From contig NZ_FNSO01000004.1 in the NCBI RefSeq assembly GCF_900105945.1, forward strand, positions 2,604,001 through 2,668,000: a DNA stretch of 64,000 nucleotides, given 5' to 3'. Position 1 is the first letter of the stretch. Every line of letters begins with the position of its first letter. Of this stretch, positions 50,448-59,449 are shown piece after piece. The position numbers were made by a program, and so were the translations under genes. The notes under the pieces are model-generated. The model had not been told where the DNA came from, made no database searches, and saw only the letters and a list, made by a program, of their open reading frames with translations. The DNA is from Amycolatopsis tolypomycina (GTDB taxonomy: Bacteria > Actinomycetota > Actinomycetes > Mycobacteriales > Pseudonocardiaceae).

Positions 50448-52733
50448 TCACCTCCCGTTCATCCGGGCGCAGGCGATGGCCGCCTGGCCGTAGCTGATGC
50501 CGCCGTCGTTCATCGGGACGCGTTCGGCCACCAGCGGCCGCAGGCCCGCGGTGGTGAGCCCGTCGACGACGTTCGCAGTGAGCAAGGCGTTCTGGAAGAC
50601 GCCGCCGCCGAGACAGACGACGTCGGTCCCGGCGGCGTCGGCGGCCTTCACCGCGAGCGTGACGACGACTTCGGCGATGGTGCGGTGGAACCGCGCGGCC
50701 ACCTCACCGGCCGGGGCGTTCGCCGCGGACTGCAGTGCGTCGCGGAGGGTGGGGACCGGGTCGTACACCCACAGGCCGTCCCGTTCGTGCAGCTCCCATT
50801 CGAGGGCTTTCCGCGCGTCGTACCGCATGGCCGCCGTCTCCAGGCGGACGGCGGCTTCGCCTTCGTAGCTGTTGTCGTCGCAGAGGCCGAGCAAGGCGCT
50901 GACGGCGTCGAAGAGCCGCCCGGCGCTGGAGGCCCGCGGGCAGTTGAGCTCCCGCGCGATCATCGTGCGGACGACGGCGAGCTCCTGTCCGTCCACTCGG
51001 GACAGCAAGGTGCCGGCAAGGTGCTCGGGTACGGAGGCGCCGAACGATTCGGCACCGTAGAGATAACCCAGCGCCATGCGGGCCGGGTGGCGCACCGCGG
51101 CCGCGCCACCCGGCAGCGGGGCGGTGGCGAACCGGGCGAACCGCCGGAACTCCCGGTAGTCCGCGAGCAGCACTTCACCACCCCAGAGCGTTCCGTCGTC
51201 GCCGAGCCCGAGCCCGTCGAGCGCGACTCCGACGAACGGTGTCGAGACGCCGTGTTCCGCGGCGGTCGCCGCGACGTGGGCGTGGTGGTGCTGCACACCG
51301 ATCCGGCGTCCGGCGGGCCAGCGCCGGGCGTGCTGCGTGGACAGGTAGCCCGGGTGCAGGTCGTGGGCGCACCACGCCGGTTCGGCGTCGAGCCAGCGGG
51401 CCAGGTCCGCGGCCGTCCGTTCGAACGCGGCGAGCGTCCGGGCGTCCTCCAGGTCCCCGGTGTGCGGGCCGAGGTGGGCCATGCCGTCGCAGGCGAGCGC
51501 GCAGGTGTGCTTGAGCTGCGCGCCGAGGGCCAGCAGCGGTTCCGGGGCGGCGAAGGGCAGCGGCAGCGGCGCGGGCGCGTACCCGCGGGCCCGCCGGATC
51601 GTCGTGGTCCGGCCGTGCCGGGTCCGCACGACGGAGTCGTCCGACCGGGACCAGATCGGCCGGTCGTGGCCGAGGACGCCGTCGGTCACCGGCCCGAGGA
51701 TGGCCTGCGCTTCGGCGTCGTCGACGACCATCGGGCCGCCCGCGCGGTTGCCGCTCGTGACGACCAGGGGGCGGCGGAGCTCGGCCAGCAGCAGGTGGTG
51801 CAGCGGGGTGGTCGGGAGGAACACGCCGATCTCGGCGAGGCCGGGTGCGATGCCCTCGGCCAGCGGTGCGCCGGGGCGGCGGGGGAGCAGGACGATCGGG
51901 GCCGCGGCCGACGCCAGGACGGCGGCCGCGCGATCGTCCACTTCGGACAGATTCCGGACGTCACCGAGGCTGCGGGCCAGGACGGCGAGTGGCTTCGCGG
52001 GCCGGTCCTTGACGCGCCGGAGCCGGCGCACGGCGGATTCGTCGGCGGCGTCGCAGACGAGCTGGTAGCCGCCGAGTCCCTTCACGGCCACGATCCCGCC
52101 GCCGGCGAGGACGGCACAGGCGGCGGCGAGCGCGCCTTCGCCGTGCACGTCCGGCGTCCAGCTCAGCCGCGGGCCGCACGTGGGGCAGGCGATGGGTTCG
52201 GCGTGGAACCGCCGGTCCGCCGGGTTCTGGTACTCGGCCGCGCACGCCGCGCACAGCGGGAACGTGTGCATCGCGGTCCGGGGGCGGTCGTAGGGCAGCC
52301 GCCCCAGGATGGTCGCGCGAGGGCCGCAGGCGGTGCAGGTGAGGAACGGGTAGCGGTAGCGGCGGTCGGCCGGGTCGAACAGCTCGCGGACGCAGGCGGG
52401 GCAGGTCGCCAGGTCCGGTGGGACCTCACCTCCGCGGCCCTCGACACTGGCGGCGACGCGGAAGCCGGGGCCGAGCGCCACCCGGTCGGTCAGCGCGGTG
52501 ACGTCGATGCCGGTGACGCGGGCCTGCGGGGGCGCCGCGGCGGTGAGCCCGGCGACGAAGTCGGCCACCCGGCCACCCGCCGCGCGGATCACGACGTGGC
52601 CGCCGGCGTTGCGCACGTCCCCGCCCACGCCGAGTTCGGTGGCCAGGCGGTGGACGAACGGCCGGAAGCCGACACCCTGCACGGTCCCGCGCACGTCGAT
52701 CCGCACCCGGTCACCGCCCGGTGTCTCCGCCAT
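50448..52733 (-). CDS. hypF: Carbamoyltransferase HypF
   Basis: The 761-residue protein has an acylphosphatase domain ([20 protein letters not shown]), two pairs of zinc fingers ([32 protein letters not shown]), a YrdC-like domain ([19 protein letters not shown]) and a Kae1-like domain with [16 protein letters not shown]. It makes the carbamoyl-HypE that yields the cyanide ligands. It heads hypFCDE, divergent from the hydrogenase genes. hypA and hypB are not in the window. Confidence 0.95.
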   Translation of the reverse strand: MAETPGGDRVRIDVRGTVQGVGFRPFVHRLATELGVGGDVRNAGGHVVIRAAGGRVADFVAGLTAAAPPQARVTGIDVTALTDRVALGPGFRVAASVEGRGGEVPPDLATCPACVRELFDPADRRYRYPFLTCTACGPRATILGRLPYDRPRTAMHTFPLCAACAAEYQNPADRRFHAEPIACPTCGPRLSWTPDVHGEGALAAACAVLAGGGIVAVKGLGGYQLVCDAADESAVRRLRRVKDRPAKPLAVLARSLGDVRNLSEVDDRAAAVLASAAAPIVLLPRRPGAPLAEGIAPGLAEIGVFLPTTPLHHLLLAELRRPLVVTSGNRAGGPMVVDDAEAQAILGPVTDGVLGHDRPIWSRSDDSVVRTRHGRTTTIRRARGYAPAPLPLPFAAPEPLLALGAQLKHTCALACDGMAHLGPHTGDLEDARTLAAFERTAADLARWLDAEPAWCAHDLHPGYLSTQHARRWPAGRRIGVQHHHAHVAATAAEHGVSTPFVGVALDGLGLGDDGTLWGGEVLLADYREFRRFARFATAPLPGGAAAVRHPARMALGYLYGAESFGASVPEHLAGTLLSRVDGQELAVVRTMIARELNCPRASSAGRLFDAVSALLGLCDDNSYEGEAAVRLETAAMRYDARKALEWELHERDGLWVYDPVPTLRDALQSAANAPAGEVAARFHRTIAEVVVTLAVKAADAAGTDVVCLGGGVFQNALLTANVVDGLTTAGLRPLVAERVPMNDGGISYGQAAIACARMNGR

Positions 52734-52786
52734 GCCGCCTCCCGCGTTCCGGGCACCACGGTTCCCGGCGGGCCGCCCGGCCGACA

Positions 52787-52800
52787 GGGCACGAAGTACC
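52787..52800. promoter_or_regulatory. DevR-like box on the hypFCDE side
   Basis: GGGCA-CGAA-GTACC, or GGTAC-TTCG-TGCCC on the gene strand, is 54-67 bp before hypF. It is 21 bp (two helical turns) from the box at 52808. Confidence 0.55.
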
Positions 52801-52807
52801 CGTAGCG

Positions 52808-52821
52808 GTGACCTTCGGCCC
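52808..52821 (+). promoter_or_regulatory. DevR-like box before the hydrogenase operon
   Basis: GTGAC-CTTC-GGCCC, followed by TAGG, is 48-61 bp before hydB. Position and sequence make it the best candidate for hypoxic induction of the hydrogenase. Confidence 0.65.
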
Positions 52822-52868
52822 TAGGCCCGTTCGCGGCGTCGCCGGTTCAGTGGCTCCGGGAGGTCCGG

Positions 52869-53978
52869 ATGACAAGCGAAGGCACGGTGACGATCGACCT
52901 CGCGGGACTCGGCGGGCTGGTGGAGGCGCTGCTCCTCGACGGCTACCGGGTGATCGGCCCGACCGTGCGCGACGACGCGATCGTGCTCGCCGAACTCGAG
53001 TCGGCCGAACAGCTCCCGATGGGCTGGGGTGTCACCACGGGGCCGGGCCACTACCGGCTCCGCCGGCGCGCCGACCGCGCCGTGTTCGGGCATTCGGCCG
53101 GCCCTCAGGGCTGGAAGCGCTGGCTCCACCCGCCGCGGCGCAAGCTCTTCGAGGCCACCGCGGACGGCCGGTTCACCGCCGAGGAACCGGAGCAGCCGCG
53201 CTACGCGTTCCTCGGCGTGCGCGGCTGCGACCTCGCCGCGATCGCCGTCCTCGACCGGGTGCTCGGGGGCGCCGCGCACCCCGACGGCTCGTACCGGCGC
53301 CGCCGCGCGGAATTGTTCATCGTCGCCGCCAACTGCACGGAGCCGGGCGAAGTGTGCTTCTGCGCGTCCATGGGCACGGGCCCGGCGGCCGGCCCCGGGT
53401 ACGACCTGGGCCTCACCGAGCGCGTGGACGAAGACGGGCACCGGTTCGTCGTCGACGTCGGCAGCCCGGACGGCGCGCGCCTGCTGGCCCAGGTCGGCAC
53501 CCGGCCGGCCCGCGGTGCCGAAGTTCGCGCGGCCCGGGAAGCCGTCGCCGCCGCCGCGGACCGGATGGGCCGGGCCATGCCGGCCGTCGACCTGCCGTCG
53601 GTGATCCGGGAAAGCCGGGAGTCGCCGCTGTGGGAGGAGGTCGCGAGCCGCTGCCTCACCTGCGCCAACTGCACCATGGTGTGCCCGACGTGCTTCTGCA
53701 CCACCACCGAGGACGTCACCGACCTGACGGGCGAACACGCCGAACGCCACCAGCGCTGGGCGTCCTGCTTCGAACTCGATTTCTCCTACGTGCACGGCGG
53801 GAGCGTCCGCACCTCCGGGTCGAGCCGCTACCGCCAGTGGTTCAGCCACAAGCTGGGCACGTGGCACGAGCAGTTCGGGACGTCCGGCTGCGTCGGCTGC
53901 GGCCGGTGCATCGCCTGGTGCCCGGCGGGGATCGACATCACCGAGGAAGCGGCGAAGCTGGCCGGGGGCTGCTCGTGA
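52869..53978 (+). CDS. hydB: Group 3b [NiFe]-hydrogenase iron-sulfur (beta) subunit
   Basis: The 369-residue protein belongs to the sulfhydrogenase beta-subunit family: [33 protein letters not shown], and two ferredoxin-like clusters near the C-terminus ([28 protein letters not shown]). It passes electrons between the flavin subunit and the hydrogenase module. GGAGG precedes the ATG. The gene order B-G-D-A is that of hydBGDA in Pyrococcus and of mycobacterial Hyd3-like enzymes. Confidence 0.92.
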   Translation: MTSEGTVTIDLAGLGGLVEALLLDGYRVIGPTVRDDAIVLAELESAEQLPMGWGVTTGPGHYRLRRRADRAVFGHSAGPQGWKRWLHPPRRKLFEATADGRFTAEEPEQPRYAFLGVRGCDLAAIAVLDRVLGGAAHPDGSYRRRRAELFIVAANCTEPGEVCFCASMGTGPAAGPGYDLGLTERVDEDGHRFVVDVGSPDGARLLAQVGTRPARGAEVRAAREAVAAAADRMGRAMPAVDLPSVIRESRESPLWEEVASRCLTCANCTMVCPTCFCTTTEDVTDLTGEHAERHQRWASCFELDFSYVHGGSVRTSGSSRYRQWFSHKLGTWHEQFGTSGCVGCGRCIAWCPAGIDITEEAAKLAGGCS

Positions 53979-54787
53979 CGGCCGAACCGATGGTGCCGGT
54001 GCCGTACCGGGTCGCCGGGCGGGTCGTGGAGACCGCCGACTCGGTGACCGTCCGGCTGGCGCCGGTCGGCGAGCCGGTGCCCGAGGCGCGGCTCGGCCAG
54101 TTCATGATGCTGTACGCACCGGGGGTCGGCGAAGTCGCGATCTCGGTCAGCGGCCCCGGGCCGACGCACACCATCCGCGCCGTCGGCGCGGTCAGCCGGG
54201 CCCTGCACGACCTCGCCCCGGGCCGGGTCGTCGGCGTGCGTGGCCCGTACGGCACCAGCTGGAACGTCGAGGACGCGGCCGGGCACGACGTCGTGATCGT
54301 CGCCGGCGGTGCCGGATTGTGCCCGCTGCGGCCGGTGCTCACGGCGGTGCTCGACGACCGGGCCCGGTACCGACGGCTGGTCGTCGTGGCCGGGGCCCGG
54401 ACCCCGGCGGAGTTCCTGTTCCCGCACGAGCTGGCCGCCTGGGCGCGGCGGCACGACGTCGAGGTGCTGCGGACGGTCGACCGGCCGGCCGAGGGCTGGA
54501 CCGGGCCGGTCGGCTTCGTGACGGAACCGCTCTCGTCGCTGGACCTCGACCCCGGGCAGACCCGCGCTTTCCTCTGCGGTCCGGAGCCGATGATGCGCGC
54601 CTGCGCGGAAATCCTGCTGGCGAAGCAAGTCCCCGCCGCGGCGATCCGGGTCTCCCTGGAACGCGCGATGAAGTGCGGCATCGGCCTGTGCGGCCACTGC
54701 CAGCTCGGGCCGCTGCTGGTCTGCCGGGACGGCCCGGTCGTCGACTACACCGTCGCGGGTCCGCTGCTCGCCGTGAAGGAGCTGTGA
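53975..54787 (+). CDS. hydG: Group 3b hydrogenase FAD/NAD(P)-binding (gamma) subunit
   Basis: The 270-residue ferredoxin-reductase-fold protein has [20 protein letters not shown] for [12 protein letters not shown] and [17 protein letters not shown] for NAD(P)H, and the [2Fe-2S] motif [20 protein letters not shown]. It couples H2 oxidation to NAD(P)+ reduction in the cytosol and can run backwards. The GTG overlaps the hydB stop and the stop overlaps the hydD ATG. Confidence 0.93.
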   Translation: MTAEPMVPVPYRVAGRVVETADSVTVRLAPVGEPVPEARLGQFMMLYAPGVGEVAISVSGPGPTHTIRAVGAVSRALHDLAPGRVVGVRGPYGTSWNVEDAAGHDVVIVAGGAGLCPLRPVLTAVLDDRARYRRLVVVAGARTPAEFLFPHELAAWARRHDVEVLRTVDRPAEGWTGPVGFVTEPLSSLDLDPGQTRAFLCGPEPMMRACAEILLAKQVPAAAIRVSLERAMKCGIGLCGHCQLGPLLVCRDGPVVDYTVAGPLLAVKEL

Positions 54788-55539
54788 TGACGACGCCGAC
54801 GCTGGCCGTCTGGAAGTTCGCCTCCTGCGACGGCTGCCAGCTGACCCTGCTCGACTGCGAAGACGAGCTGCTGGAGCTGGCCGGGAAGGTGCGGATCGCG
54901 CACTTCCTCGAAGCCTCCAGCACCGTGCTCCCCGGTCCCTACGACGTGTCGCTCGTCGAAGGATCGATCACCACGCCGGGAGACCTGCGCCGCATCCAGG
55001 AGGTCCGGGCTGCTTCGAAGGTGCTCGTCACCATCGGGGCGTGCGCGACCGCGGGGGGCGTGCAGGCCCTGCGGAACTTCGCCGACGTCCGGGAGTTCGC
55101 CTCGATCGTGTACGCGCACCCGCAGTACATCGACACGCTGGCGACGTCGACGCCGGTGGCCGCGCACGTCCCGGTGGACCACGAGCTGCACGGCTGCCCG
55201 ATCGACCGCGGCCAGCTGCTCGGCACGATCACCGCGCTGCTCGCCGGGCGCGCCCCCGATCTGCCGGACACCAGCGTCTGCACCGACTGCAAGCGCCGCG
55301 GGCTCACCTGCCTGCTGGTCGCCGGGGACACGCCCTGCCTCGGCCCGGTCACCCGGGCAGGCTGCGGCGCGCTCTGCCCGGGCGTCCACCGCGGCTGCTT
55401 CGGCTGCTTCGGGCCGATGGCGAAACCGAACACCCCCGTGCTGATCCCGTTGCTGCGTTCACGCGGGATGAGCGAGGACGACGTCGACCGCGTCTTCAGC
55501 ACCTTCACCGTCACGGAAACGCGCCGGGAGGAACCGTGA
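54787..55539 (+). CDS. hydD: Group 3b [NiFe]-hydrogenase small (delta) subunit
   Basis: The 250-residue protein holds Fe-S clusters bound by [43 protein letters not shown] and [17 protein letters not shown]. It lacks a Tat signal, as expected for a cytosolic enzyme. It passes electrons from the NiFe site to the beta and gamma subunits. Confidence 0.94.
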   Translation: MTTPTLAVWKFASCDGCQLTLLDCEDELLELAGKVRIAHFLEASSTVLPGPYDVSLVEGSITTPGDLRRIQEVRAASKVLVTIGACATAGGVQALRNFADVREFASIVYAHPQYIDTLATSTPVAAHVPVDHELHGCPIDRGQLLGTITALLAGRAPDLPDTSVCTDCKRRGLTCLLVAGDTPCLGPVTRAGCGALCPGVHRGCFGCFGPMAKPNTPVLIPLLRSRGMSEDDVDRVFSTFTVTETRREEP

Positions 55540-56828
55540 GCCACCGCAGCCGGCAGCTGAAGGTCAGCTCGCTGGCCCGCGTCGAGGGCGAAGGCGCGTT
55601 GCGCGTGCGGATCGCCGACGGGCGGGTCGAGCGGGCCGAGCTGAACATCTACGAGCCACCGCGGTTCTTCGAGGCGTTCCTGCGCGGCCGGGCGCACACC
55701 GAGCCACCGGACATCACCGCCCGGATCTGCGGCATCTGCCCGGTGGCCTACCAGACGAGCGCGTGCAACGCGATCGAAGACGCCTGCGGCATCACCCTCG
55801 ACCCCGGGATCGCCGCCGCACGACGGCTCCTCTACTGCGGTGAGTGGATTTCCAGTCACGCCTTGCACATCTACCTCCTGCACGCCCCGGACTTCCTCGG
55901 CCACCCGGACGCGATCAGCCTCGCCACCCGGCACCGCGACGTCGTCGAACGCGGCCTGGCGCTGAAGAAGGCCGGGAACACGCTGCTGGAGACCATCGGC
56001 GGCCGGGCGATCCACCCGGTCAACGTCCGGGTCGGCGGGTTCTACTCGCTGCCCGCGCGCGCGGACCTCCGCCCGCTCGCCGAAACGCTGCGGCGGGCCC
56101 TCGACGACGCGCTCGCCACCGTGCGGTGGACCGCGGGGTTCGAGTTCCCGGACGTCGAACTCGACCACGACCTGATGGCTGCCTACGAGCTCGGCCGCTA
56201 CGCCATCGCGGACGGCAGCCTGCGTACCGCCTCGGGCCTGGCGTTCGCGCCGCGCGAGTTCCCGGAGCACGTTGTGGAGATGCAGGTGCCCCACTCGACC
56301 GCGCTGCACGCGTCACTCGACGGCCACCGCTACCTGACCGGGCCGCTCGCGCGCTACACCCTCAACTCGGGACAGCTGTCGGAGACCGCGCGGCAGGTCG
56401 CGGCCGAGGCCGGGTTGGGGCCGGCGTGCCGCAACCCGTTCCGCAGCATCCTCGTGCGCGGGGTCGAGATCGTGTACGCGGTCGAGGAAGCGCTGCGGAT
56501 CATCGACGAGTGGGAACGTCCGCCGCGTGCCTTTGTCGAGGTGCCACCGCGCGCCGAAACGGGCCACGGGATCAGCGAAGCACCGCGAGGCACGCTGTAC
56601 CACCGCTACGAGCTGGACGCCGGCGGCCTGATCCGCGCGGCCACGATCGTCCCGCCGACGTCGCAGAACCAGGCCGCGATCGAGGCCGACCTGCGGCGGG
56701 TCGTCGAGGACCACCTCGACCTCGGCGACGCCGAGCTGACCACCCTGGCCGAACGCACGATCCGCAACTACGACCCGTGCATCTCGTGCGCCGCGCACTT
56801 CCTGGACATCACCTGGGAGGGCCGGTGA
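55536..56828 (+). CDS. hydA: Group 3b [NiFe]-hydrogenase large (alpha) subunit
   Basis: The 430-residue catalytic subunit has the L1 motif RICGIC (Cys65, Cys68) and the L2 motif DPCISCAAH (Cys415, Cys418, His421), giving the four Cys ligands of the NiFe(CN)2CO site. Nine residues after His421 (FLDITWEGR) would be removed by the protease encoded next. The short length and L2 variant fit group 3b (bidirectional, NADP-linked). The GTG overlaps the hydD stop. Confidence 0.95.
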   Translation: MSHRSRQLKVSSLARVEGEGALRVRIADGRVERAELNIYEPPRFFEAFLRGRAHTEPPDITARICGICPVAYQTSACNAIEDACGITLDPGIAAARRLLYCGEWISSHALHIYLLHAPDFLGHPDAISLATRHRDVVERGLALKKAGNTLLETIGGRAIHPVNVRVGGFYSLPARADLRPLAETLRRALDDALATVRWTAGFEFPDVELDHDLMAAYELGRYAIADGSLRTASGLAFAPREFPEHVVEMQVPHSTALHASLDGHRYLTGPLARYTLNSGQLSETARQVAAEAGLGPACRNPFRSILVRGVEIVYAVEEALRIIDEWERPPRAFVEVPPRAETGHGISEAPRGTLYHRYELDAGGLIRAATIVPPTSQNQAAIEADLRRVVEDHLDLGDAELTTLAERTIRNYDPCISCAAHFLDITWEGR

Positions 56829-57298
56829 CCCGGGCGGTGGTGATCGGCGTGGGCAACGAATATCGCCGCGACGACGGGGTCGCGGTTGCGGTGCTGGCCG
56901 CGCTGGACGCGGACCCGATCCCCGGCGTTCGCACCGTGCTCTGCGACGGCGAACCGGCGGCTCTGCTCGACGCGTGGTCCGAGGTGGACACCGCGGTGGT
57001 CGTGGACGCCGTGCTGTGCGAGCCGGCCACGCCGGGTCGCGTGTGGGCGTCCACTGTGGATGGCTGGCCGCCCCGGGCGGTGCCGGCCAGCTCACACGCG
57101 CTCGGCATCCCGGACGCGGTCCGGCTCGGCGCCGCGCTCGGCAGGGTGCCGAAAGAACTGGTCGTGTACGCCGTGGAAGCGGCGGAAGTCGGTCTCGGTA
57201 CCGGCTTGACCCCGGCGGTGCGGGCCGCGGTCCCCGAGGTGGTTCGCGCGGTGCGGGACCGGCTGGGAAACCCCGGCGAGTCACCTGCCACCCGGTAG
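56825..57298 (+). CDS. Hydrogenase maturation endopeptidase
   Basis: The 157-residue HybD/HycI-type protease has VVIGVGNEYRRDDGVAVAVL (metal-sensing Asp in RRDDG), LLDAWSEVDTAVVVDAVL and SSHALGIPDAVRLGAALG. It checks nickel insertion and cuts the C-terminal tail of HydA. The GTG overlaps the hydA stop, completing a five-gene coupled operon. Confidence 0.92.
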   Translation: MTRAVVIGVGNEYRRDDGVAVAVLAALDADPIPGVRTVLCDGEPAALLDAWSEVDTAVVVDAVLCEPATPGRVWASTVDGWPPRAVPASSHALGIPDAVRLGAALGRVPKELVVYAVEAAEVGLGTGLTPAVRAAVPEVVRAVRDRLGNPGESPATR

Positions 57299-57315
57299 CC
57301 GGGCGCGGAACGGGT

Positions 57316-57534
57316 TCACGGTGCGTCCGGCGAGAGGCGGTAGCCGGGGACGAGGACCTGCCTGCCGTCGGTGAGCCGAACCCATACGGAGCCCGGTCGC
57401 AAATCGGGGTCCTTGGCGATCACCACTCCGCGGGCGTCGCGGTACTGACCGCCGATGACATGGACCGACGCGCCCTCCGGGAACGCTTCCTCACCGAGTG
57501 GGCCGTCGGGGATCGGGAGTCCACCGTGCGCCAT
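57316..57534 (-). CDS. Small KOW/SH3-like protein, island family member 3
   Basis: The 72-residue protein is the third paralogue of the family (others at 30122 and 43000): FPEGASVHVIGGQYRDARGV, KDPDLRPGSVWVRL and VLVPGYRLSPD. It is the most diverged in its N-terminus. It converges with the hydrogenase operon (17 bp between stops) and has a DevR-like box 43 bp upstream. Confidence 0.72.
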   Translation of the reverse strand: MAHGGLPIPDGPLGEEAFPEGASVHVIGGQYRDARGVVIAKDPDLRPGSVWVRLTDGRQVLVPGYRLSPDAP

Positions 57535-57576
57535 CGGCCAGCCTCCTCCGGTCCGCCCACACCGACGCGAACTCCT

Positions 57577-57590
57577 GGGACCAGCGACCT
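57577..57590. promoter_or_regulatory. DevR-like box before KOW-like member 3
   Basis: GGGAC-CAGC-GACCT has a perfect left arm and a weaker right arm. It is 43-56 bp before the start at 57534. Confidence 0.45.
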
Positions 57591-57703
57591 CCGCAGGAGC
57601 GCGAACGACTCGGGTTACCCAGGAGCGTCTCCGGTGAAACTGCCGCGCCGCAGACCCGCGGACTGCCACGCGCGCGGAACAACCGGCGGGGGGCAACCGG
57701 TGC

Positions 57704-57742
57704 CATCGGAAGGGCGGGATCAGCGATCCCGCCCTTCCGATG
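57704..57742. terminator. 18-bp perfect hairpin at the end of the DUF2231 gene
   Basis: CATCGGAAGGGCGGGATC (57704-57721) pairs perfectly with 57725-57742 around the loop AGC. The right arm codes for the last residues and the stop of the DUF2231 gene. There is no T-tract, as is common in high-GC actinobacteria. It most likely ends the minus-strand electron-transfer operon and shields the KOW-like gene. Confidence 0.7.
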
Positions 57743-58226
57743 CCGGTGCGGTGCTGAACTGGCCCTGCCAGGTGGCCTGGGCGCCGGAGTCGCCGATGCG
57801 GTAGATGTCGACGACCGCCGCGCCGGCGGCTGCGATGGACAGCACCGAGAGCACCACCGTGACGGTCGTCGACGCCGGGCCCAGGAACGTGCGGCCCGGC
57901 CGCCGGGTTTCGCGCTGGCGCCACCACACCAGCAGGGCGAGCACGGCCACCGGGAGCGCCACCCAGAGCGCCGTGTCGCCGAGCTCGGTGTGGGTGCGGA
58001 CCAGCGGGGTCCGCGCGACCCGGCGTTCGAGCCACTCGCCCGCCTCGGTGGTGATCGGGACCAGGATGACGACGAGGACCGAGAGGATCGCGTTGGGCCC
58101 GGCGAGCTTGCCGCGTGCGGCCGGCCAGAGCGCGCTGAGGACCAGGAGCAAAGCCGAAAGCGGCAGCAGCACGACGACGGCGTGCACGAGCAGGATGTGG
58201 GCGGGCAGACCGTTGACGGTGGTCAT
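57720..58226 (-). CDS. DUF2231-type membrane protein
   Basis: The 168-residue protein has four transmembrane helices: HILLVHAVVVLLPLSALLLV, NAILSVLVVILVPITTEAGE, ALWVALPVAVLALLVWW and TVTVVLSVLSIAAAGAAVV. LPAHILLVH and THTELGD carry conserved His that could bind heme or metal in this family. The gene is 43 bp after apbE, as last member of the flavin electron-transfer operon. Confidence 0.8.
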   Translation of the reverse strand: MTTVNGLPAHILLVHAVVVLLPLSALLLVLSALWPAARGKLAGPNAILSVLVVILVPITTEAGEWLERRVARTPLVRTHTELGDTALWVALPVAVLALLVWWRQRETRRPGRTFLGPASTTVTVVLSVLSIAAAGAAVVDIYRIGDSGAQATWQGQFSTAPASEGRDR

Positions 58227-58269
58227 GGTGTCCTTTGTGGAGGGAAGCGGGGCCTGGGTGTGACTCCCC

Positions 58270-59007
58270 TCAGGGCGCCCGGGCGAGTGCGGCGACCTCG
58301 TAACCGGGTGCCCGGTTGGGCACCCACTCCTCGACGTCCTCGCCGCCCCGGGCGAAGGCGGCCGTGGCGAACACGTCGGCCCACAGGAGCGTCGGCCCGG
58401 TGACCGTGACGGCGAGCAGGTCGTGAGGACGGGTGCCGGTGTGGGGAGCGACGACGTGGTGGCCCCGGGCGGCTGTTCCGGACGTGGCGACGCCGCCGGT
58501 GCGCACGTCGAGGATGGCCAGGAACGCCGCCGCGTCCGCGGGGTCTTCGATCGCGACCCGCCACGGCGGGGAGGTCGTCAAGCCGACCCGGGCTGCGATG
58601 TCGCCGCCGACGTTGAGGTAGTGGTCGAACCCGGACAGTCCGGCGAGAAGCGCGGTGGCCGTCTCGGTGGCCCAGCCCTTGACGAGGCCGGACGGGTCGA
58701 AGCCGCCGGGCAGCCAAGCGTCGAAGTAGCCGTCAGTGCGGTCTCGTGCTTCGTCGCACAGCGCCAGGACTTCGGTGAGCCACGGGTGCCGGTCGTCGCG
58801 AGCGAGTTCGCCGCGGCGGAGGGCACTGACCCGGCTGTCGGGCCGGTAGGTGCTGAACAGCTCGTCGACGGCCCGCAGGTGCCCGAACACCGCCGCCACG
58901 GCCGGTTCGACGCCCGCGTGGGAGTCGATGTGCCGGCCGCGCAGGTGCAGGCCGGCCTGGGTGCCCATGACCGGCCGCGTCCAGGACCGCCGGGGCCTGG
59001 TCGTCAC
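58270..59007 (-). CDS. ApbE-type FAD:protein FMN transferase
   Basis: The 245-residue protein has MGTQAGLHLRG, ELFSTYRPDSRVSALRRGE, FDPSGLVKGWATETATALLA, HYLNVGGDIAARVG, GVATSGTAARGHHVVAPHTG and LLWADVFATAAFARG. This is the ApbE fold, which uses FAD and Mg to attach FMN covalently to Thr in SGAT-type motifs. The target is surely the next-door FMN-binding protein. The GTG overlaps the stop of that gene. Confidence 0.88.
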   Translation of the reverse strand: MTTRPRRSWTRPVMGTQAGLHLRGRHIDSHAGVEPAVAAVFGHLRAVDELFSTYRPDSRVSALRRGELARDDRHPWLTEVLALCDEARDRTDGYFDAWLPGGFDPSGLVKGWATETATALLAGLSGFDHYLNVGGDIAARVGLTTSPPWRVAIEDPADAAAFLAILDVRTGGVATSGTAARGHHVVAPHTGTRPHDLLAVTVTGPTLLWADVFATAAFARGGEDVEEWVPNRAPGYEVAALARAP

Positions 59008-59435
59008 CGGTGGGCCTGGTCGATCGCCGACTGCAGGGACTGCTGGTAGCCCTCGGAGGTGTAGGTGGCGCCGCTGACGGTGTCGATCTGCGCGCTCTGG
59101 GCCTGCAGTGTCTCCTGGTTGAGCTCCGGCACGGCGGCGGAGTTGATCCGGACGTCGCGGCCGCTCTCCTGGGGGTAGTCGATCGCGTCCGCCGCGGTGA
59201 TGCGGCCGCCGGCGATGGTGATGCGGACCTGGACCGGGCCGTAGCGGGTGTCGGCGGCATCGCCGGTGAACGTCCCGTCGCCGGCCGAGCCGGTGATCGG
59301 CGTGGGCGGGGCCGCGGTGCGGGACGGCTGTGACCGCCCGGTCGCGGCCGGGGTGGCGTCCGTGCTCGTGCGGTAGCTGAACAGCAGGACGACCACCGAC
59401 ACGGTCGCCGCGGCGGCGATGGCGATCCGGCGCAT
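59004..59435 (-). CDS. Exported FMN-binding-domain protein, flavinylation substrate
   Basis: The 143-residue protein has an N-terminal membrane anchor or signal (MRRIAIAAAATVSVVVLLFS), a Thr/Ser/Pro linker and an FMN_bind domain with YGPVQVRITIAGGRITAAD and DTVSGATYTSEGYQQSL. The Thr in SGAT is the covalent FMN site. GAAAGGAGG precedes the ATG. It would carry electrons outside the membrane, delivered by the reductase gene upstream. Confidence 0.88.
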   Translation of the reverse strand: MRRIAIAAAATVSVVVLLFSYRTSTDATPAATGRSQPSRTAAPPTPITGSAGDGTFTGDAADTRYGPVQVRITIAGGRITAADAIDYPQESGRDVRINSAAVPELNQETLQAQSAQIDTVSGATYTSEGYQQSLQSAIDQAHR

Positions 59436-59449
59436 CGAACCCTCCTTTC

